DNA from: Chara braunii
Lineage: Eukaryota > Streptophyta > Charophyceae > Charales > Characeae
Reading direction: 5' to 3'
NCBI GenBank assembly: GCA_003427395.1
Contig: BFEA01000158.1
Span: forward strand, 551,191 to 613,387
Length of the DNA stretch: 62,197 nucleotides
Made by a program: the position numbers and the translations under genes
Shown here: piece by piece, positions 21,156 to 34,126 of the stretch
Layout: the number at the start of each line of letters is the position of its first letter
Position numbering within the stretch: the stretch's first letter is position 1
Notes under the pieces: generated by a model
Told to the model about the DNA's origin: nothing
Seen by the model: the letters and a program-made list of their open reading frames with translations, nothing else
The model's database searches: none

Positions 21156-21382
21156 TTGTACGGTACGGAGCCCTGGCACACGGATCTGGGTGAGCAATCT
21201 TCAAATTCAATATCACAGCTTACAGGCGTGTTAATCGTGCTAGGGCAACTGGCCACGACCGCCGGTGCTAGTCCCCCCCACACTCTCTGCTCTAGTCAGC
21301 CATTCAGTCAACATAAACCTCAGACACCGCCACTCCTTGTGCGGTATACTTAAACTTCAAATCACGCTTACCTTCTGTCGCT

Positions 21383-21430
21383 TGCAAAAAAAACAGGGTG
21401 GATACCCTTGTAAGAGTATTCGCACTGATA
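21383..21430. repeat. Conserved palindrome block, copy 2
   Basis: CTTGCAAAAAAAACAGGGTGG then ATACCCTTGTAAGAGTAT, with one mismatch in the palindrome. It joins abruptly to an LTR end fragment. Confidence 0.7.
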
Positions 21431-21572
21431 GGGGTTCGCGAGAGGTATGGCTGGCACACTCGGCCGGAGCGGTTTGTGGAAAGCTCCATGTGTATCACGA
21501 CGAGGAAGAGACCAACCCCTGGGTGACGCGGCCGGGAGGGTCCCGCACTGCACGGGATCGATGCGCTCGACA
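21431..21572 (+). mobile_element. LTR end fragment (GACA end)
   Basis: GGGGTTCGCGAGAGGTATGG through GATGCGCTCGACA matches the last 150 bp of LTR D (42,490-42,633) in the same orientation. No primer-binding site follows (next bases ACGGAGATT). Confidence 0.7.
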
Positions 21573-23012
21573 ACGGAGATTACTTTTTATGTTCCTTGAA
21601 CGACAAAGTACTCACCTTTATCATAAGGACACTCGAAGCACTACACAATCGTTATCTTTGCCCAAAGAGCATCGTCACCTCATTTGTCTACCCCGGGCCC
21701 GTACTTCTTATGGTGTGAACCTCATCCACGAGAGTGGAGCCTACATGCGTATAGTTCAAAACTAGTTTTCATTAGGCCGAGCTTCTCAAGGCACTAGTGT
21801 CTCATCCAGCGGTGACAACTAAGGCAGTCATTCGTAGGGTTGTTAAGTCGATCCTTGCTGCTCGTGATTAGGGGAGAGTCGACATCCCCATTCTTAATTG
21901 TCGCACGTTCAACCCTCTAGGAAGTGGTATGGAATACCCCTCCTCGCCTGAGCACGAAAATCAAATCTCATAATTTGGGTCGTCTCCTCCAAATCGACAA
22001 AGTACCCCCCTGTAGAAACAGTTCACTCTAGGTTGTTAATAGGTTCGGCTCCTAAAGCAGTGGAACCCCCGACCTAGATGCTTCCTAGAGAGAGGGAAAC
22101 TCTTAAGAGTGAAATCGTTCATCTCTTCCTCCCTCGCAAAAGGTTACTTAGACGAAATAGAAGTAAAGGGATAAAGGACTCGGATGAGAGTGATTTTTTA
22201 CGGACACAGATAAAATGGGTCATTCGGGATAGAATGAGTGACCATTGGGAATAAAACTAAGTTCACGTCAACTTTTGTCATTAGTTGCCGACCGACTTAT
22301 TCTTCTGGGATTCTTTTAATCCACTGATATTATTTTTTTTTCCTTGAAGACATTTCAAATACAATATAGAGATAAAACGTTATCCGCTCATGATAAAAAA
22401 AAGTGCAAATAAATCCCTGCTCTTATTCCATCATTTTTTTATATATTTGCACATTCATTCAATTATAAACCAAAATAACATTCACAATCTACTTTCCAAG
22501 GTCATACATTTTTCATTCATACAACAACACACCTTTCCTTTAACTTTTCAAATAACATTCTATGAACAGGGTTAAGCAATTGTAGGTTCACACAGTTATG
22601 AACGGAATCTGAGTCAAACTGACCTTGAGTGAAGTATGAACTGACTCACTCAAGAAAAGTCAGATAATATCCCAACTGAGAAAAAAAAATGTCACGGTGT
22701 GCCTCATAACTCGATAACCAACGGACCTAAACTGGTCGCGAAAAGCAACTAAATTCAGAAAAATGAACTCGGATGGAATAACCGTCAAGGCGGACGGTTT
22801 GAAGGTGAGTTTTAAATGGTCCCAGTGTCCCAACGTAGTTCCAACTGCACTACAAAGTCTAAAATCTGCCACAAAACAAAAATTGCTTCGCCATGTGAGT
22901 AGACCAAAACCACCTTCCAAACCAGTAAAACCAAGACCCAGATATAACCCTGGCCCAGTAGATGCCTCTTGCCAGATCACCCCCCAAAAAGGTGCACCAC
23001 ACCAAAAAATTT
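21573..23012. other. Unassigned, AT-rich in part
   Basis: No recognised gene. An A-rich stretch (about 22,320-22,560) has small AT-rich frames. A frame at 22,763-23,077 (plus) contains a Pro/Lys-rich patch but matches nothing I know. Confidence 0.35.
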
Positions 23013-23290
23013 CAGCAACACTTTTCCTTAAAAGCCTTGACGTCTTCGCGGCGGCAATCTGGCAACATTGTCCCTGAAAAATGCCTTGACGTTCTTGTCA
23101 CACCTACAATCTAGCATCACTTCCTCATAGAACACCTTAATGTCATGGCAACAATCCAACAGTATTTCCCCATAGGAGGGGAGTAGTCGTCGAGCCAAAC
23201 ATGCAGCAACATCTTCCCTACAAAACTATACCGTCGCCTGCCAATTCACCAACATTTTTCCTCAAAATCCCTTTGTCGTCGTCGAGCCCC
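23013..23290. repeat. Diverged minisatellite, about 45-55-bp units
   Basis: About six units begin with CAGCAACA / GGCAACAT / AGCATCAC / CAACAGTAT and continue TTTCCT...CCTTGACGTC. They start at about 23,013, 23,061, 23,113, 23,157, 23,204 and 23,249. Confidence 0.65.
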
Positions 23291-23835
23291 CAACATAAGC
23301 CCACCACAAATGATAGTCGCCACCGCACGATAAATTTTGTGGCATAACTCCATAAAATGAGGTATAACCTGCCTCGTGCACACTCTACCACCACTACCGG
23401 TTCCAAGGACCTCTACAGGGGCAACACTAGCCTAGGTTGCAACAAGGTGCATCCAACTATGGCTATGACTTCTCTTCTCCTCCCTCCATCTCCAACGGCA
23501 GGGGGGAAAAAAAAAAGGGGATCGATGTCTTAAAAAAATCCGTATTTTTTAGTTTGCACTAATATTTTTTTGATGGTCAAAATGTGTTTTTTTTAACTCT
23601 GAATTTGTTATGTGAGTACCTGGGTATCAATCCCACATGCTATATGTTTTTAGTTTTTTTTTTTTAAACGAATTTGTAACAAAAAATCATCAAAGTTATG
23701 GTATTTTTTGGTACTCACGCCTGATCATAGTGGGGCTTCATGTTGAACTCGAGCCTGCTTTTCAACATATTGGGGTGGCCCAACGGGCATCCTGAACACG
23801 CCTTGCCAATAAAGTGGGGCGGGCGGGCGGGCGGG
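23291..23835. other. Unassigned, ends in (GGGC)n
   Basis: No gene is recognised. Several T and A homopolymers are present. The last 20 bases before the gap are GGGC repeats. Confidence 0.35.
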
Positions 23836-23923
23836 NNNNNNNNNNNNNNNNNNNNNNNNNNNNNNNNNNNNNNNNNNNNNNNNNNNNNNNNNNNNNNNNN
23901 NGGGGGGGGGGGGGGGGGGGGGG
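23836..23923. other. 66-N gap flanked by G tracts
   Basis: N runs from 23,836 to 23,901, preceded by (GGGC)n and followed by 22 Gs (23,902-23,923). The gap probably marks a G-rich sequence that could not be read or assembled. Confidence 0.95.
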
Positions 23924-25036
23924 AGAAAGGTAAGTTTTTTTATTTTTTTTATTATTTTTTTTATTATGACCTTGTTTTTTGCCAGATTTATTAAACCCTT
24001 TGTGGATGTACAGTAAAAAGGGGCAGAAGGGGGATTACTTGAACGTGGCCGCAGGATGGAAAGGTGCATAGTTGAAGGGAGTCGTTGAAGGTGGAGCAGT
24101 GCCACAAGGAATGGTTTGGGGCAATTTTTCCTTAATGCACGCAGTCTAGGAAAAAACATAGGCAAAGTAAAGTTTGAAGACCACAGTTTTTCCTAGGGGG
24201 ACATCAATGATTGTGATCCTTGATCTTAGCTCCAGATCAATGGTCCAGGATGAGCCCAAATTCTTGCTTAAGGGTTGAGGTGGTGCCCAGTGCCCACCCT
24301 CCCCTCAACAGGTATGAAAGGCAACAGTCCCCTCAACTGCCTCACATTGTGTGCGCAGGGCATGTCATAATACCATAAGGTCTCCACAAACTGTTGAAAT
24401 ACAGGCCTAAGTTTGCATTCAGGCACAACCAAGCGAATGGAGGAGGACGCCTAACTGCTACTCGTTTTCGCGCTTCTTCCAGACATTGCCAACGAGGCAG
24501 TGCATCTCACGGTCGCATAAGGCACCAATAAACTCTTGAAATATAGACTTAGGTTCAAATCTAAAGGCATGAGACAAGGCAACTTCATTGTTCATCAAAT
24601 GTATAAAATGAGAATGAATATTCTGCTTCAACTGGGAAAGGTGCATTACCTCATGGCCTCATGAGTTTTTCAACCGTTTTTAAATAATAGGGGGGGTACG
24701 AAAGAAAAAAAGAAAGAAAAAAAAAAACTTCAAAAAAAAAGAAATTCCGACGCCCGTGAAAATAGTCTTATGATATGATTTACGAAAGTCACAACTCCCA
24801 ATTCTCCGAGGACGCGTCATGTGGTGCAATTTAATTAGTGTTTTTTTTCTCTCGTTGGCTTAAACCAACGATCACCCTATGCTCGTGGCACATCCTTTAG
24901 CTGTTGAAATACAGATCCGATTTCCAGTCCCTATAGACACTTAAAAAAAAAAAAAGCCTTACTTTGTTTTATGTATATTATCTTTGTGCAAACTTAAAGG
25001 TCTTGCATATCACGAAGCGACTGAGATCAGCTGCAT
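23924..25036. other. Unassigned; one diverged hairpin repeat
   Basis: No gene is recognised. A weak copy of the short hairpin repeat lies at about 24,605-24,650 (AATGAGAATGAATATTCTGC ... GGGAAAGGTGCATTACC). Poly-A runs occur near 24,715 and 24,945. Confidence 0.35.
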
Positions 25037-28000
25037 TGTCGAGCACATCGGTCCCACAGAGAGGGACCCTCTTGGCCTCGTCACACAGGATTGTGCATGA
25101 CTTGTCACGTAAAACGTTTTGTTACTCTGGTCGAGTACACCAACCATACCTCTCGTGAACTCCTATGACAGGATAGGGTTTTGCGAGATACAACTTACCT
25201 CCACCCGTGGGAGATGTCATCATCCCTTAGGTGGACGTATCCCCGCCAAGCTACCGAACCATATGCGAAGGCTTTTTGTATGCAATCGCAGAGGTGTCCC
25301 GACCGAGGGCGTTTTTGGTTTGTTGTAGCATAGGAGGTACGTGTGGTTAACACTCGAATCGGACCCGTACACGAATCGTTGCCGGAGGGGCTGATCTCTT
25401 GAACGTGATCCTACACCAGTCAACTAGGACGGTGAAATCTAACCACGTGATATATCTTACAAACATAATATCAAATTTCTTGCATAATTGTTCATAGTCG
25501 ACCCATAACTTTCGTAAAACAAAATAGGTGGGTGTCGCATGCGAGACTCTAAATAAATATTGCAGCGATGTAGACTTTGTCATATTGACCAGCCATGCAT
25601 GAATATACAAGCGATCACAATCATAACTTACTGTGTGGTTCTCATGACCACTCGGTCATCAATGATTTTGTGGGCCACTTTCGACACTCAAATGTCGGCT
25701 GACACGCCTCTTGAGGAGTTACTTTTTTGACGCAAAACAATTGCGAGTGCGATTGCAAGACAACCCTTTTTTGCACCCTGTGGAAAGAAGGGGTAGGCGG
25801 GTTTTGACCCTTAGTTGCGGCCAAACGTTTCTCATCCTGAAAGCAGGCTCCATCATCCGAGACTTGGAAATAAGTCAAGGGGTTTGACTTAGACAGTCGC
25901 CACGAACCTCAACATTCAACTATGAAAACTTTAAAAAGCAGAAGTAAGAAGGAATCTTCATTTTCTATTATTATAGATCTGCTCAATGCTTACATATGGT
26001 TAACATAGACGACACATATACACAAATTATAAATATAACGGGGTTATAAGACACGAGGCGATCATTCTCACAATCACAGTATGACTTCCATCAAATTATA
26101 CATTTGATCGCACACAAAGTCAAATTTGGACTTCAGTTCACAAAACGTACCTGCAATCACACCAAAGATTCAACATCAACAAACCACTCACTACACAGGG
26201 TCAACTTCATCCACTCTCTGCACTCACTCCCCTTGCCTTATTCACACAAGCCCCAACCTTTGTCCAACCTTCAAAAAAGAAATACTCAGTCCCGTTTAAA
26301 TGACCATTTAATAAAAGTCCAAGTAAAAATCAAAAGAAACAAAGAAACCCACAGAGGCTAAGGCCTTAGGTTCAGTAGCGAGAATGAGTTAGAGAGTTCA
26401 ACCGGAAACCGACCTGTTATCAAAAGATCATAACAAAAGATGATCCTCGCATAATCAACTTTAAGATAGTCAAGCCACAAAATAATCTGAATGAAAATTA
26501 CGTGCATCACAGTACAGGTGAGTGGCCAAGCTAAGCCTGAGTGAGTATAAAATACTTCTACCTTTTTACCTCATCTCTGATACTTGTTTGAAAATGTTTA
26601 GAATTTCGGTAGTATCTCCCCTAAGTAAGGGCATACTACCGAATTTTTCAAAGTTTTCAAATATTATAACCCCTTTACATTTTAGAAAATTTCAGCAGCT
26701 CCTCCCGTAGGGTAAGTGCCTCTGCATAATTTATATAAGATTGAATATGAAATATGAAAACAACCTTTGATTTTACAGAGTCAAATTTTGTCTACCTCCC
26801 CGATTCAGTAAAAATGTAAGCAACATTTTTTTTAAAGAAGTACATTTCTCATATTTATACTCAAGATAAAACTTGAATTCCGTCAGGATAAAACTCTTTT
26901 TAGATTTGTAAAAATTTCGGCAGCACTTTCCGTAAGAAAAATGTCTTTTCAAAATTTATACAAAACTAAATATAAAATCCAAAAATAACTATGACTTTAC
27001 AAAACCAAATTTTGTATAACTCTTTGATTTAGTAAAACTTTTGGCAACATCTCCTCTAGAAGAGTAGGCTTCCCAAATTTCTACTAAGTCATATATAAAT
27101 TGGGACAAAAACTTGAATTTTGTAAAAGCAAGATTTGACTAACTGCTTGGATTTTGATAAATTTGAGCAACACTTCCCTCAGCGAAAGTATCTTTCGAAG
27201 ATTTATACAAAGTCACATATGAGAAATTAATGTTAACTCAGAAAATACAGAAATAGAACGAACTCCTATAGCTCAAGAATGTGGCGAGCATTTAAAGCAA
27301 CTACCTATCAAGCTAAGGCTCAGAATAAGTAAAACTCACACTCAATCGCATGCAACTTCATATCACAATGAGTAAATACTCTAAAAAAAAAAAAATTGAA
27401 GTTGTTTTTCACATAAGTAGTTTATTTACCCTCAATTAAGTAAACCCTCATACCCCAACTTACATAAGGCATTAGAAACACTAGACCATTCAACTTAAAA
27501 ACAATGTCAAGTTTTTGTCTTCATTTATGAACAAAACATGGATCACAATTTTTTTTTTTTTTTTCATTGGGCATATGGCTAAGTTATTTAACTTAAAAAC
27601 CCTACTTAGTCGTACTGAACCATTTAATATATAAGTTATATATATGTATCTGCACTTAGTGATCAAAGATGGGTGTACGAGTGAACAATTCAACTTAGAA
27701 TTAATGTTCAATCTGCCCGAATTTTACTTTTTGTTTATACTCTTAATTGAATACTCTCTTATTTTTTTAATGATAGGCTATAGTCAGATCATTCAACTTA
27801 GAAACCCTGTCAAACTAGCTTGTTTTTGTAGAATATATAATAAACAATATAGAGATAACTATTTTTATATTTTTGTGTGTGTGTGAACGACCTTTCAAAC
27901 ATTCCACTTAAAAACAATACTTAACTCTTTCCTTCAGACTTCAAATAAAAGCAGAGATCCTAGGTCATTCAATTTGGAAACAATGCTCAGAGTCTCGTTA

Positions 28001-28713
28001 AAAACCTCCAGAAAAAGCAGATAGGTCAAGCCATTAAACTTATAAATAATGTTTGACCCAGAAAACAACTTATTCATGTCCTTAAAAAACAAACCTACAG
28101 CGACCACACCGTTCAACTTATAAATATTGTCTCGCCCATCAAAAGACAAATCAAAGAAACATAGCAGTCAGACCATTCAACTAAGAAACAATGTCTGACC
28201 CTTTATACGACCCACAATCTCAGTCAAAATCACCTTTCTCCTGCCTTTCCCATGTTCATCTCATTCTGTTATGAATCCCAAGCAATAAGATAGATGCATT
28301 TTATACATGCATTTCTTTTTACTTAATCTGACTTAGTTCTAGGAATAGAAACAAATTTCATAGGGATACACACATACATAACAATTTGCGTGTAAAAAAA
28401 TATACTAATAAGAGATTGCATGATTTACACAAGCAGATAAAAATATACCTAATTGTTCCTTGCCTCTAAATATCCTTCTTAGTCCCAACAGAGCTCCCGG
28501 AATCGGTGGGTGAACCTTCCATAAGGTCTTGTTGCGGTCTTGTGAATTGCAATCCCACCTGCCACCTTCCTCTTCAAACTCAAGACTGAATTTAAATTAA
28601 AAAGGGTAGAAAGGGGAGTTTCAAACTCTCGAGATAACAGAGAGGGACAACTCAACTCACACGAGAGGGCCTTGATACCTTAAGTGTGCATGAGGGTCCT
28701 GCAATGGTGGCCA
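25037..28713 (-). mobile_element. Long LTR copy C
   Basis: It begins TGTCGAGCACATCGG and ends GCAATGGTGGCCA and has all family landmarks in order. It is the most AT-shifted copy, and its loop units read CAACTTAAAAACAATG-like. Even so, stems such as GTCAGAC/GTCTGAC (about 28,169-28,199) and CATTA/TAATG (about 28,031) still pair. It is about 3.68 kb. Confidence 0.75.
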
Positions 28714-29765
28714 AAGCGCAGTAGGATGGTCAAACCGCGATTGAAACATGTGGTAATGCGTCTTTTACGAACCTTCAAGCCACAACAACGATCCCTTTAA
28801 AATCCCGACTACCTCCTCAAATCATGACTCTATTCCCTCTGACTAAAACGCAGCTACGCAACCTAGAAAGACCGCGTTCAAATAGAGCATACCCCTGTGC
28901 TCTATTTGAAAATTTAGGCAAGACATAACAAACTCAACTAAATATTGTGCTCACAACAACCGTGCACAACAGCAAGATACTGTAGCAACACATAGCCCCA
29001 AATATAAATGCCACAATGCCGCACCTAGTAATGTATAGTATGAAATACAACAACACAACAATGCAAAGCGCAAAGTACAGCAACATGCAACAAATGTCAA
29101 TTTAGCCCAACAAAAACAAATCAACCACACAACGAGTGTCTTCAACAATAGTCACACAACAACAACAACTCCTGAAGAGGATGGTCACAACAACTTGGGG
29201 CCTAGCCGTCATAGTCTGTGGTTGAAACAACAACAGTGTCTGAAGTCTAGCGATAGTAGTTGAATGCTCAGTCATGGATCAACAGTGAGCCTGCATAGTA
29301 ACGCCGACAACTTTGAAAGTTCACAGTCCTACGACCACGAGATCGAAAAACTCTCAGTCTGTCATATCTTACTATGGTTTGAAGTCACTCCGTCAGCTAA
29401 GATGCGTTTGTGTCCCGGAGACCGTACTCACACAGGGAATAAGAATCGGATGGACTCCAACGCTAGTCTCAACAACATTGATCTGAACTCGGTATTTCAG
29501 TTCACACTTCCCTTAGAAATCAAAGGCACCTGGCTGACATACCATTTCAACCATTACGATTCAACCACAAATTTGGAGGGGGAGCCAATTCCGTCGGAAT
29601 GATGTCCGAGTCCACTGAGACAAAGTGTTTATCTCCAAAGATGAAGAAGACTTTCGGAACACAATTTGGCAAGGGTCAGGATGAGGAGAGGAGAACGATC
29701 ACGATTATCCAAATCGCACTCTACAACGATGACTAGTAAGAAGGGCGGCATACGCAAAGGAGAAT
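28714..29765. other. Spacer block after LTR C
   Basis: No gene is recognised. The first 100 bp resemble the spacers after the other minus-oriented LTRs. The middle (28,940-29,180) is rich in ACAACA words. Confidence 0.4.
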
Positions 29766-29795
29766 GAATCTTCCGCTGGACCATGGGAAGATACA
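29766..29795 (+). repeat. Short hairpin repeat, copy 4
   Basis: GAATCTTCCGCTGGACCATG then GGAAGATACACT. ATCTTCC pairs perfectly with GGAAGAT. Confidence 0.75.
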
Positions 29796-30021
29796 CTCTC
29801 TGGAGTTGCTCGTGGCAGTGCCCATCAACTGCGGGCGTGTCCTTACCAGACAAGCAATCACCCCTCCTCTCTTTTGCACATAGTCAAGCTTCGTGCCCAT
29901 CTTCACTCAATCCTTCCCCCCCTTGTTCAATCTTATTTTCCTTACTCCGCCTGCAAACATCTGGTGCCTCTTTCCTTTGTGCACCATTCCCACTGAATCT
30001 GGTTGAAACTTCGACCAGGTG

Positions 30022-30172
30022 GGTGCAACCCACGGTAAGCCCGGATCGGCTTTTTATGCAAATAAAAACACCCCTTCCAAAAGTCGGGATAAGCTGCACG
30101 TATTATCTATAGAATTACCACGGTTATCCGAGTGGTAAGAATTACCACGTATTAGCTTTAGAATTACCACGG
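30022..30172 (-). pseudogene. 18S rRNA-derived fragment with local duplication
   Basis: The minus strand reads CTCGGATAACCG, GGTAATTCTATAG, AATACGTGC, CCCGACTTTTGGAAGGGGTG and a TTTATT...AAAAGCCGATCCGGGCT tail, in the order found near the 5' end of plant 18S rRNA (CTCGGATAACCGTAGTAATT ... AATACGTGC ... CCCGACTTCTGGAAGGG). Substitutions are many. About 40 bp (ACGTATTAGCTTTAGAATTA) is repeated at 30,136-30,172. It is an old rRNA-derived insert, not a functional gene. Confidence 0.7.
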
Positions 30173-32786
30173 TGAGCCGCTAGTACTTTTTTTTTTTTTT
30201 TTTAAACCACACACACACATGCCCCATCTATTCTTGGGGGCTGCAGTCCGGATGCTTATCACCAGTAAGCAAGCAAAGCAAGTGATAGAAAAAACAGACA
30301 AACAACACTTTGGGTTTTGAGGAAGTATCGACCCAGACCTTCACAATGCGACGTATTCAGACTCAAATGGGCATGGCTTAGTCTTTGGGACAAGCATAAT
30401 GGCAGGATCGACCATGTAGCGGGTGTTATGAGTGGTTGTAAGAAGTGATGCCAGAAGGGTACACAAGCACATCACACCGACGACCACACCAAGGCAAAGG
30501 TTGAAGACTGATGGGGTGTAAGATCAGTCATTGAAACGCCGTAAAATCTAGCCACTTGGATTGCAGATAAAACTTCCCCTCTCGCTGCAAGTGTCAATGT
30601 CAAGGCGAGAGCAGATCACTCAGCCCAATGTAGCCCGCCACATTTGCTCGCTCGATAGGCCGCGAGTAACACCCACTTCGCTCCACACCTGAGATTGCGA
30701 ACTCACCACAATCCTTGAACAAAGACAAGCTCGCAGGCACCACCGACAACTAAATCTCGTTCCCCTTTTGTGACGGGATCAAGACGACGAGCACGACTCT
30801 CACCAACGACATCTTGATGATGGTCAACGTCAATCCTGCAAACAACAACATAACTGCCTCAAGTACTAGTATGACGGCACGATGGAAACTGAGCACAACC
30901 CAAAGCCACACAACGATCTTCCATGCACAGTAAGAGTGAATCTTCCGCTAGAACAGGCCTAGGTACATTGGCTTGCTAAAAACAAGTATGAGCGATAGGA
31001 CCCGGATGACGACCACAATAAACAATACCCGTAGCAAAGATGACGATTTGAGCATCCGCACGATTACTTGTGGGACTTGTCGACGACCAGCATGGTCACG
31101 ATGATGGCGATCAGTGGTTGTGGCGATGACGACGACCATCACAATCCCGATGATGGCGCGCTCGATTCCGGTCGGTTTCTACAACTCACCAAATGTGCAA
31201 AATGAGAATGGATTTTCCCCTAAACATGGAAAGATACATTACATATCTACAGAAGAAAAAATTTGCTGCCAGGTGCAGTTCCTGTTGCCCATACCACCAA
31301 ACTGTTGCTCGATCATAAAATCTAGCGCGACCAAATAATTTGTAATGCTTCAAAAGCCTCACTTGGTCACTTACCTTGCCGAAATCCCTAAAGGAACGAG
31401 GGAGATACGTGTTTCTAACTCCCGCTTTTCCTTTTCCATTTCTCTTCGAATCCATAGCGCACCTACTTTTCCTTCTAACTCTCTTCCCTACTAACTTTAT
31501 TCTAAAACTAACCTTAAACCCGGGCTCGCCCGCTCCCCCAAAACCCTTTTTACCATGCTCTCCCATCCGATTTCTTTAAAAAAACGAGCATCATGATAAT
31601 ATTATTATCTACGCCCGCCATGCTTACTTTTGTTTATCGGCTTATTCTTACCATCTTCTTTATCCCGTCTGCTAGTGCACTTGGTTGAACCCCTTGGCCA
31701 GGTCAATTTCTTCCTCCTCAACCAGTGCTCCGCCTGCTGCTAACGATTAGCGTGGTCGAGCTCGCTCCTGACTCCCCTTGCTGTGTGACTAGGAAGATCC
31801 ACTGTCCGATCGTTCGCCAGACCATCAATATATGTAGTTCCACCTTACAACGGTACCTGTCTGGCCCCGTTGCCTACATTCTTTCAGGGCTGGTCAAATA
31901 CAGATCTAGGGAAAGGCTGCAGAGGAGTTGCGTTCAACATTTGTTGGTTTTCCTTCCCTTAGCAAAAGTACCTTTCCGAATTTTATATAAAACGAAATAT
32001 GACAAAATAGAATTTAACTTTAAAACACAAATACACCTTTAAGGATTGTGACAGATTGTTAGAGATATAAAGTTGTCTTGGAATAATCAATGCTATCGCA
32101 CATGATTGTGAGGGATACAACTAACATACCTGGTTAGAGAGGTAAAACCCCGTTCTCTTCGGACAAAAAAAATACATTGTTTTGAGTCCGTCTTTTTCTC
32201 AAACTTATGCGTAACGAGACAAGGAGGATTACTGATCTATGTACAAAATTTTTTACATGTGATAAGTAATGGTGCTAATATTTTCAGAACTACCATCGTA
32301 GTCATAATCTTCTACTGATCAAGTTGCATCAGCTATTATTATTTGTCTATCAAGTTGCAACCAAAACTTATTGTTGCAATTACCGCAATTGTTATTATAG
32401 ACCAAAATTATTTTGTAACTCGTATTTATATGATCGTTGCTTCTTGAATTAGATTTCAATTGTTTGACTATAGTGGTTAACCTTGTTATCGCTTGTTGAG
32501 AGAACATGCATTTACTTACCTTCTAAGAAAGTGAAGTGGTTCCTACACGATTAAATGCTTCAATTATGGTTGAGATATGGAAGGGCAGGTTGATGCCAGG
32601 CATGATCATTATGGAAAATGCCTTGGTAAAATCTTCCTCATGCTCAGTTTCCCCCTTGTTCGTTGAAAACTCCCCGCCACCTTTTAGAGCAGTGATGGTT
32701 GGTACTTGTTCTAGTCGTGTAAGGATACTCTAAACCTAGGTTGTTTTTCCACGCGCCCAGGCACCCAACTTGTGCCCGGATACACG
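30173..32786. other. Unassigned; two hairpin-repeat copies
   Basis: No gene is recognised. Hairpin-repeat copies lie at about 30,940-30,972 and 31,209-31,240. The second is followed by a GAACGAGGGAGATACG...CCCGCTTTTCC stretch like that at 16,880. A T run lies at 30,187. The last 700 bp are AT-rich. Confidence 0.35.
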
Positions 32787-32862
32787 CCCGGGAGCCTGGT
32801 CGGGCCTGTCTCTTATACACATCTAGATGTGTATAAGAGACAGCCCGGGAGCCTGGTCGGGC
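32787..32862. other. Nextera junction adapter with duplicated flanks
   Basis: CTGTCTCTTATACACATCT (32,806-32,824) and its reverse complement (32,825-32,843) form the mate-pair junction of Tn5 mosaic ends. The 19 bases CCCGGGAGCCTGGTCGGGC occur on both sides (32,787-32,805 and 32,844-32,862). This is library artefact, not organism DNA. It translates to the contaminant peptide SYTHLDVYKRQ. Confidence 0.97.
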
Positions 32863-33231
32863 ATGACCCCGAGCAGGGTCTCAGACAGCTCCAACGCAAA
32901 AAAAAAAAAAAAAAAAAAAAAAAAACGAACGCCAAAAAATTGCAGAAACAAAATATGTTGTGTATAATTGTAATACAAAAAACTTTTGGTTGAGGGTCAC
33001 ATAAGAATTCCTCACCGAATCAGAGATTAAAAAAAAAAAATAACAAATTTGGCGAACTCTTTGATTCAGCCAGATCTCCTCACCGAATCGGAAGCGCGTA
33101 GAACAAATACCAACCATCAATCCTCTTAGCCCATATGAAACAAATTTATACCCCCCTCCGCCCCCCTTGACAGCCAACTCTCAAAACATGAAAAAATTCT
33201 GAATTTTGGGTCCTCTGGGAGAGCGTAGAAA
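32863..33231. other. Unassigned with poly-A run
   Basis: A 28-base A run lies at 32,898-32,925. Otherwise nothing is recognised. Confidence 0.4.
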
Positions 33232-33243
33232 TATATATTTATA

Positions 33244-33304
<61 letters not shown>
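33232..33304. repeat. (AT)n microsatellite
   Basis: About 70 bases of nearly pure AT/TA dinucleotides. Confidence 0.95.
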
Positions 33305-33305
<1 letters not shown>

Positions 33306-33539
33306 TGCACGCTCGGGTGCCCGATTAGGCTTGAAAAACCTCCCATTTCTAAACCCGTAAGGTTTTTTTTTTCAGGGGGGGGGGCGTAATAACTTGTAAA
33401 ATCACATACTAAAAAAACCTGTTGTTTTTCAAAGATTTATCGTCGGTTAAAATCACAGTTAAAATTTTCGCTTTTTGCTAAGACTTCTGAGTTTTTGTGT
33501 GTGAGTGTTTGTCATATTTTCATATGTTTATTGGACAAC

Positions 33540-34100
33540 CTAATTGTCTGAGTGTGTGTGTGACCTGCCAGGAACTTATGTGCTGAGAAGGCCCTCAGGG
33601 CCTGGTACTACCTACTTGTGGCTGCAACAAGGGAGACGGCTACTGCTGCAAACAAATATTGCGTACAATTGGCCTCAAAGATTGTTGGCGCTCCGACTGT
33701 TATCTGTTGCTGCTACTACTAGAGGTAATTGGTGCTATACTGCGACTATTGTAGATGGCCAATGTTTCTATAACTACTTGGAATTGCTGCCTATTGCTAC
33801 TAGAAGTTGCTACACCTACTAGAGTTACTGTTACAACAGTTCTACTATCTGCAACCACCACGATTGTTGCTACAACAACTATTGTAATGGTTGTTTGCAA
33901 TTGTTTGCAAATGCAAACAATTGCAAACAACCGTTAATTATTGTTCCTTGTTGCTGACTATTATTAGCAGTGGATATTATTGCTACTGTTGGTCGTTGAT
34001 GTAGGTTGCTACACAAGCTGTTGTTATTGAAGGTGCTTAATGTCACAACAACCGCTGCTGCTACTACTGAAGTTGACTCTTATTATAACTACTGCATCTG
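33540..34100. repeat. Cryptically simple trinucleotide-rich region
   Basis: Dense TGC, TAC, ACT and ACA triplets (GTTGCTGCTACTACT-type) run across about 560 bases on both strands. Open frames (for example 33,544-33,822) follow from this composition and do not look like a gene. Confidence 0.6.
33889..33932. repeat. 44-bp near-perfect palindrome
   Basis: The 21-nt arm beginning GGTTGTTTGCAATTGTTTGC pairs exactly with its inverse across a 2-nt AA centre. Each arm itself contains a direct repeat TTGTTTGCAA. Flanking TAAT/GTTA weakly extends the stem. Confidence 0.9.
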
Positions 34101-34126
34101 ATTATTGTTTTTACAATGGTCCATTC

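Noticed and set aside
32772-32993. 73-codon frame containing SYTHLDVYKRQ
   Set aside because: This peptide is the translation of the Nextera junction adapter.
33544-33822. 92-codon frame on the plus strand
   Set aside because: It lies in triplet-rich simple sequence in which several frames on both strands stay open.
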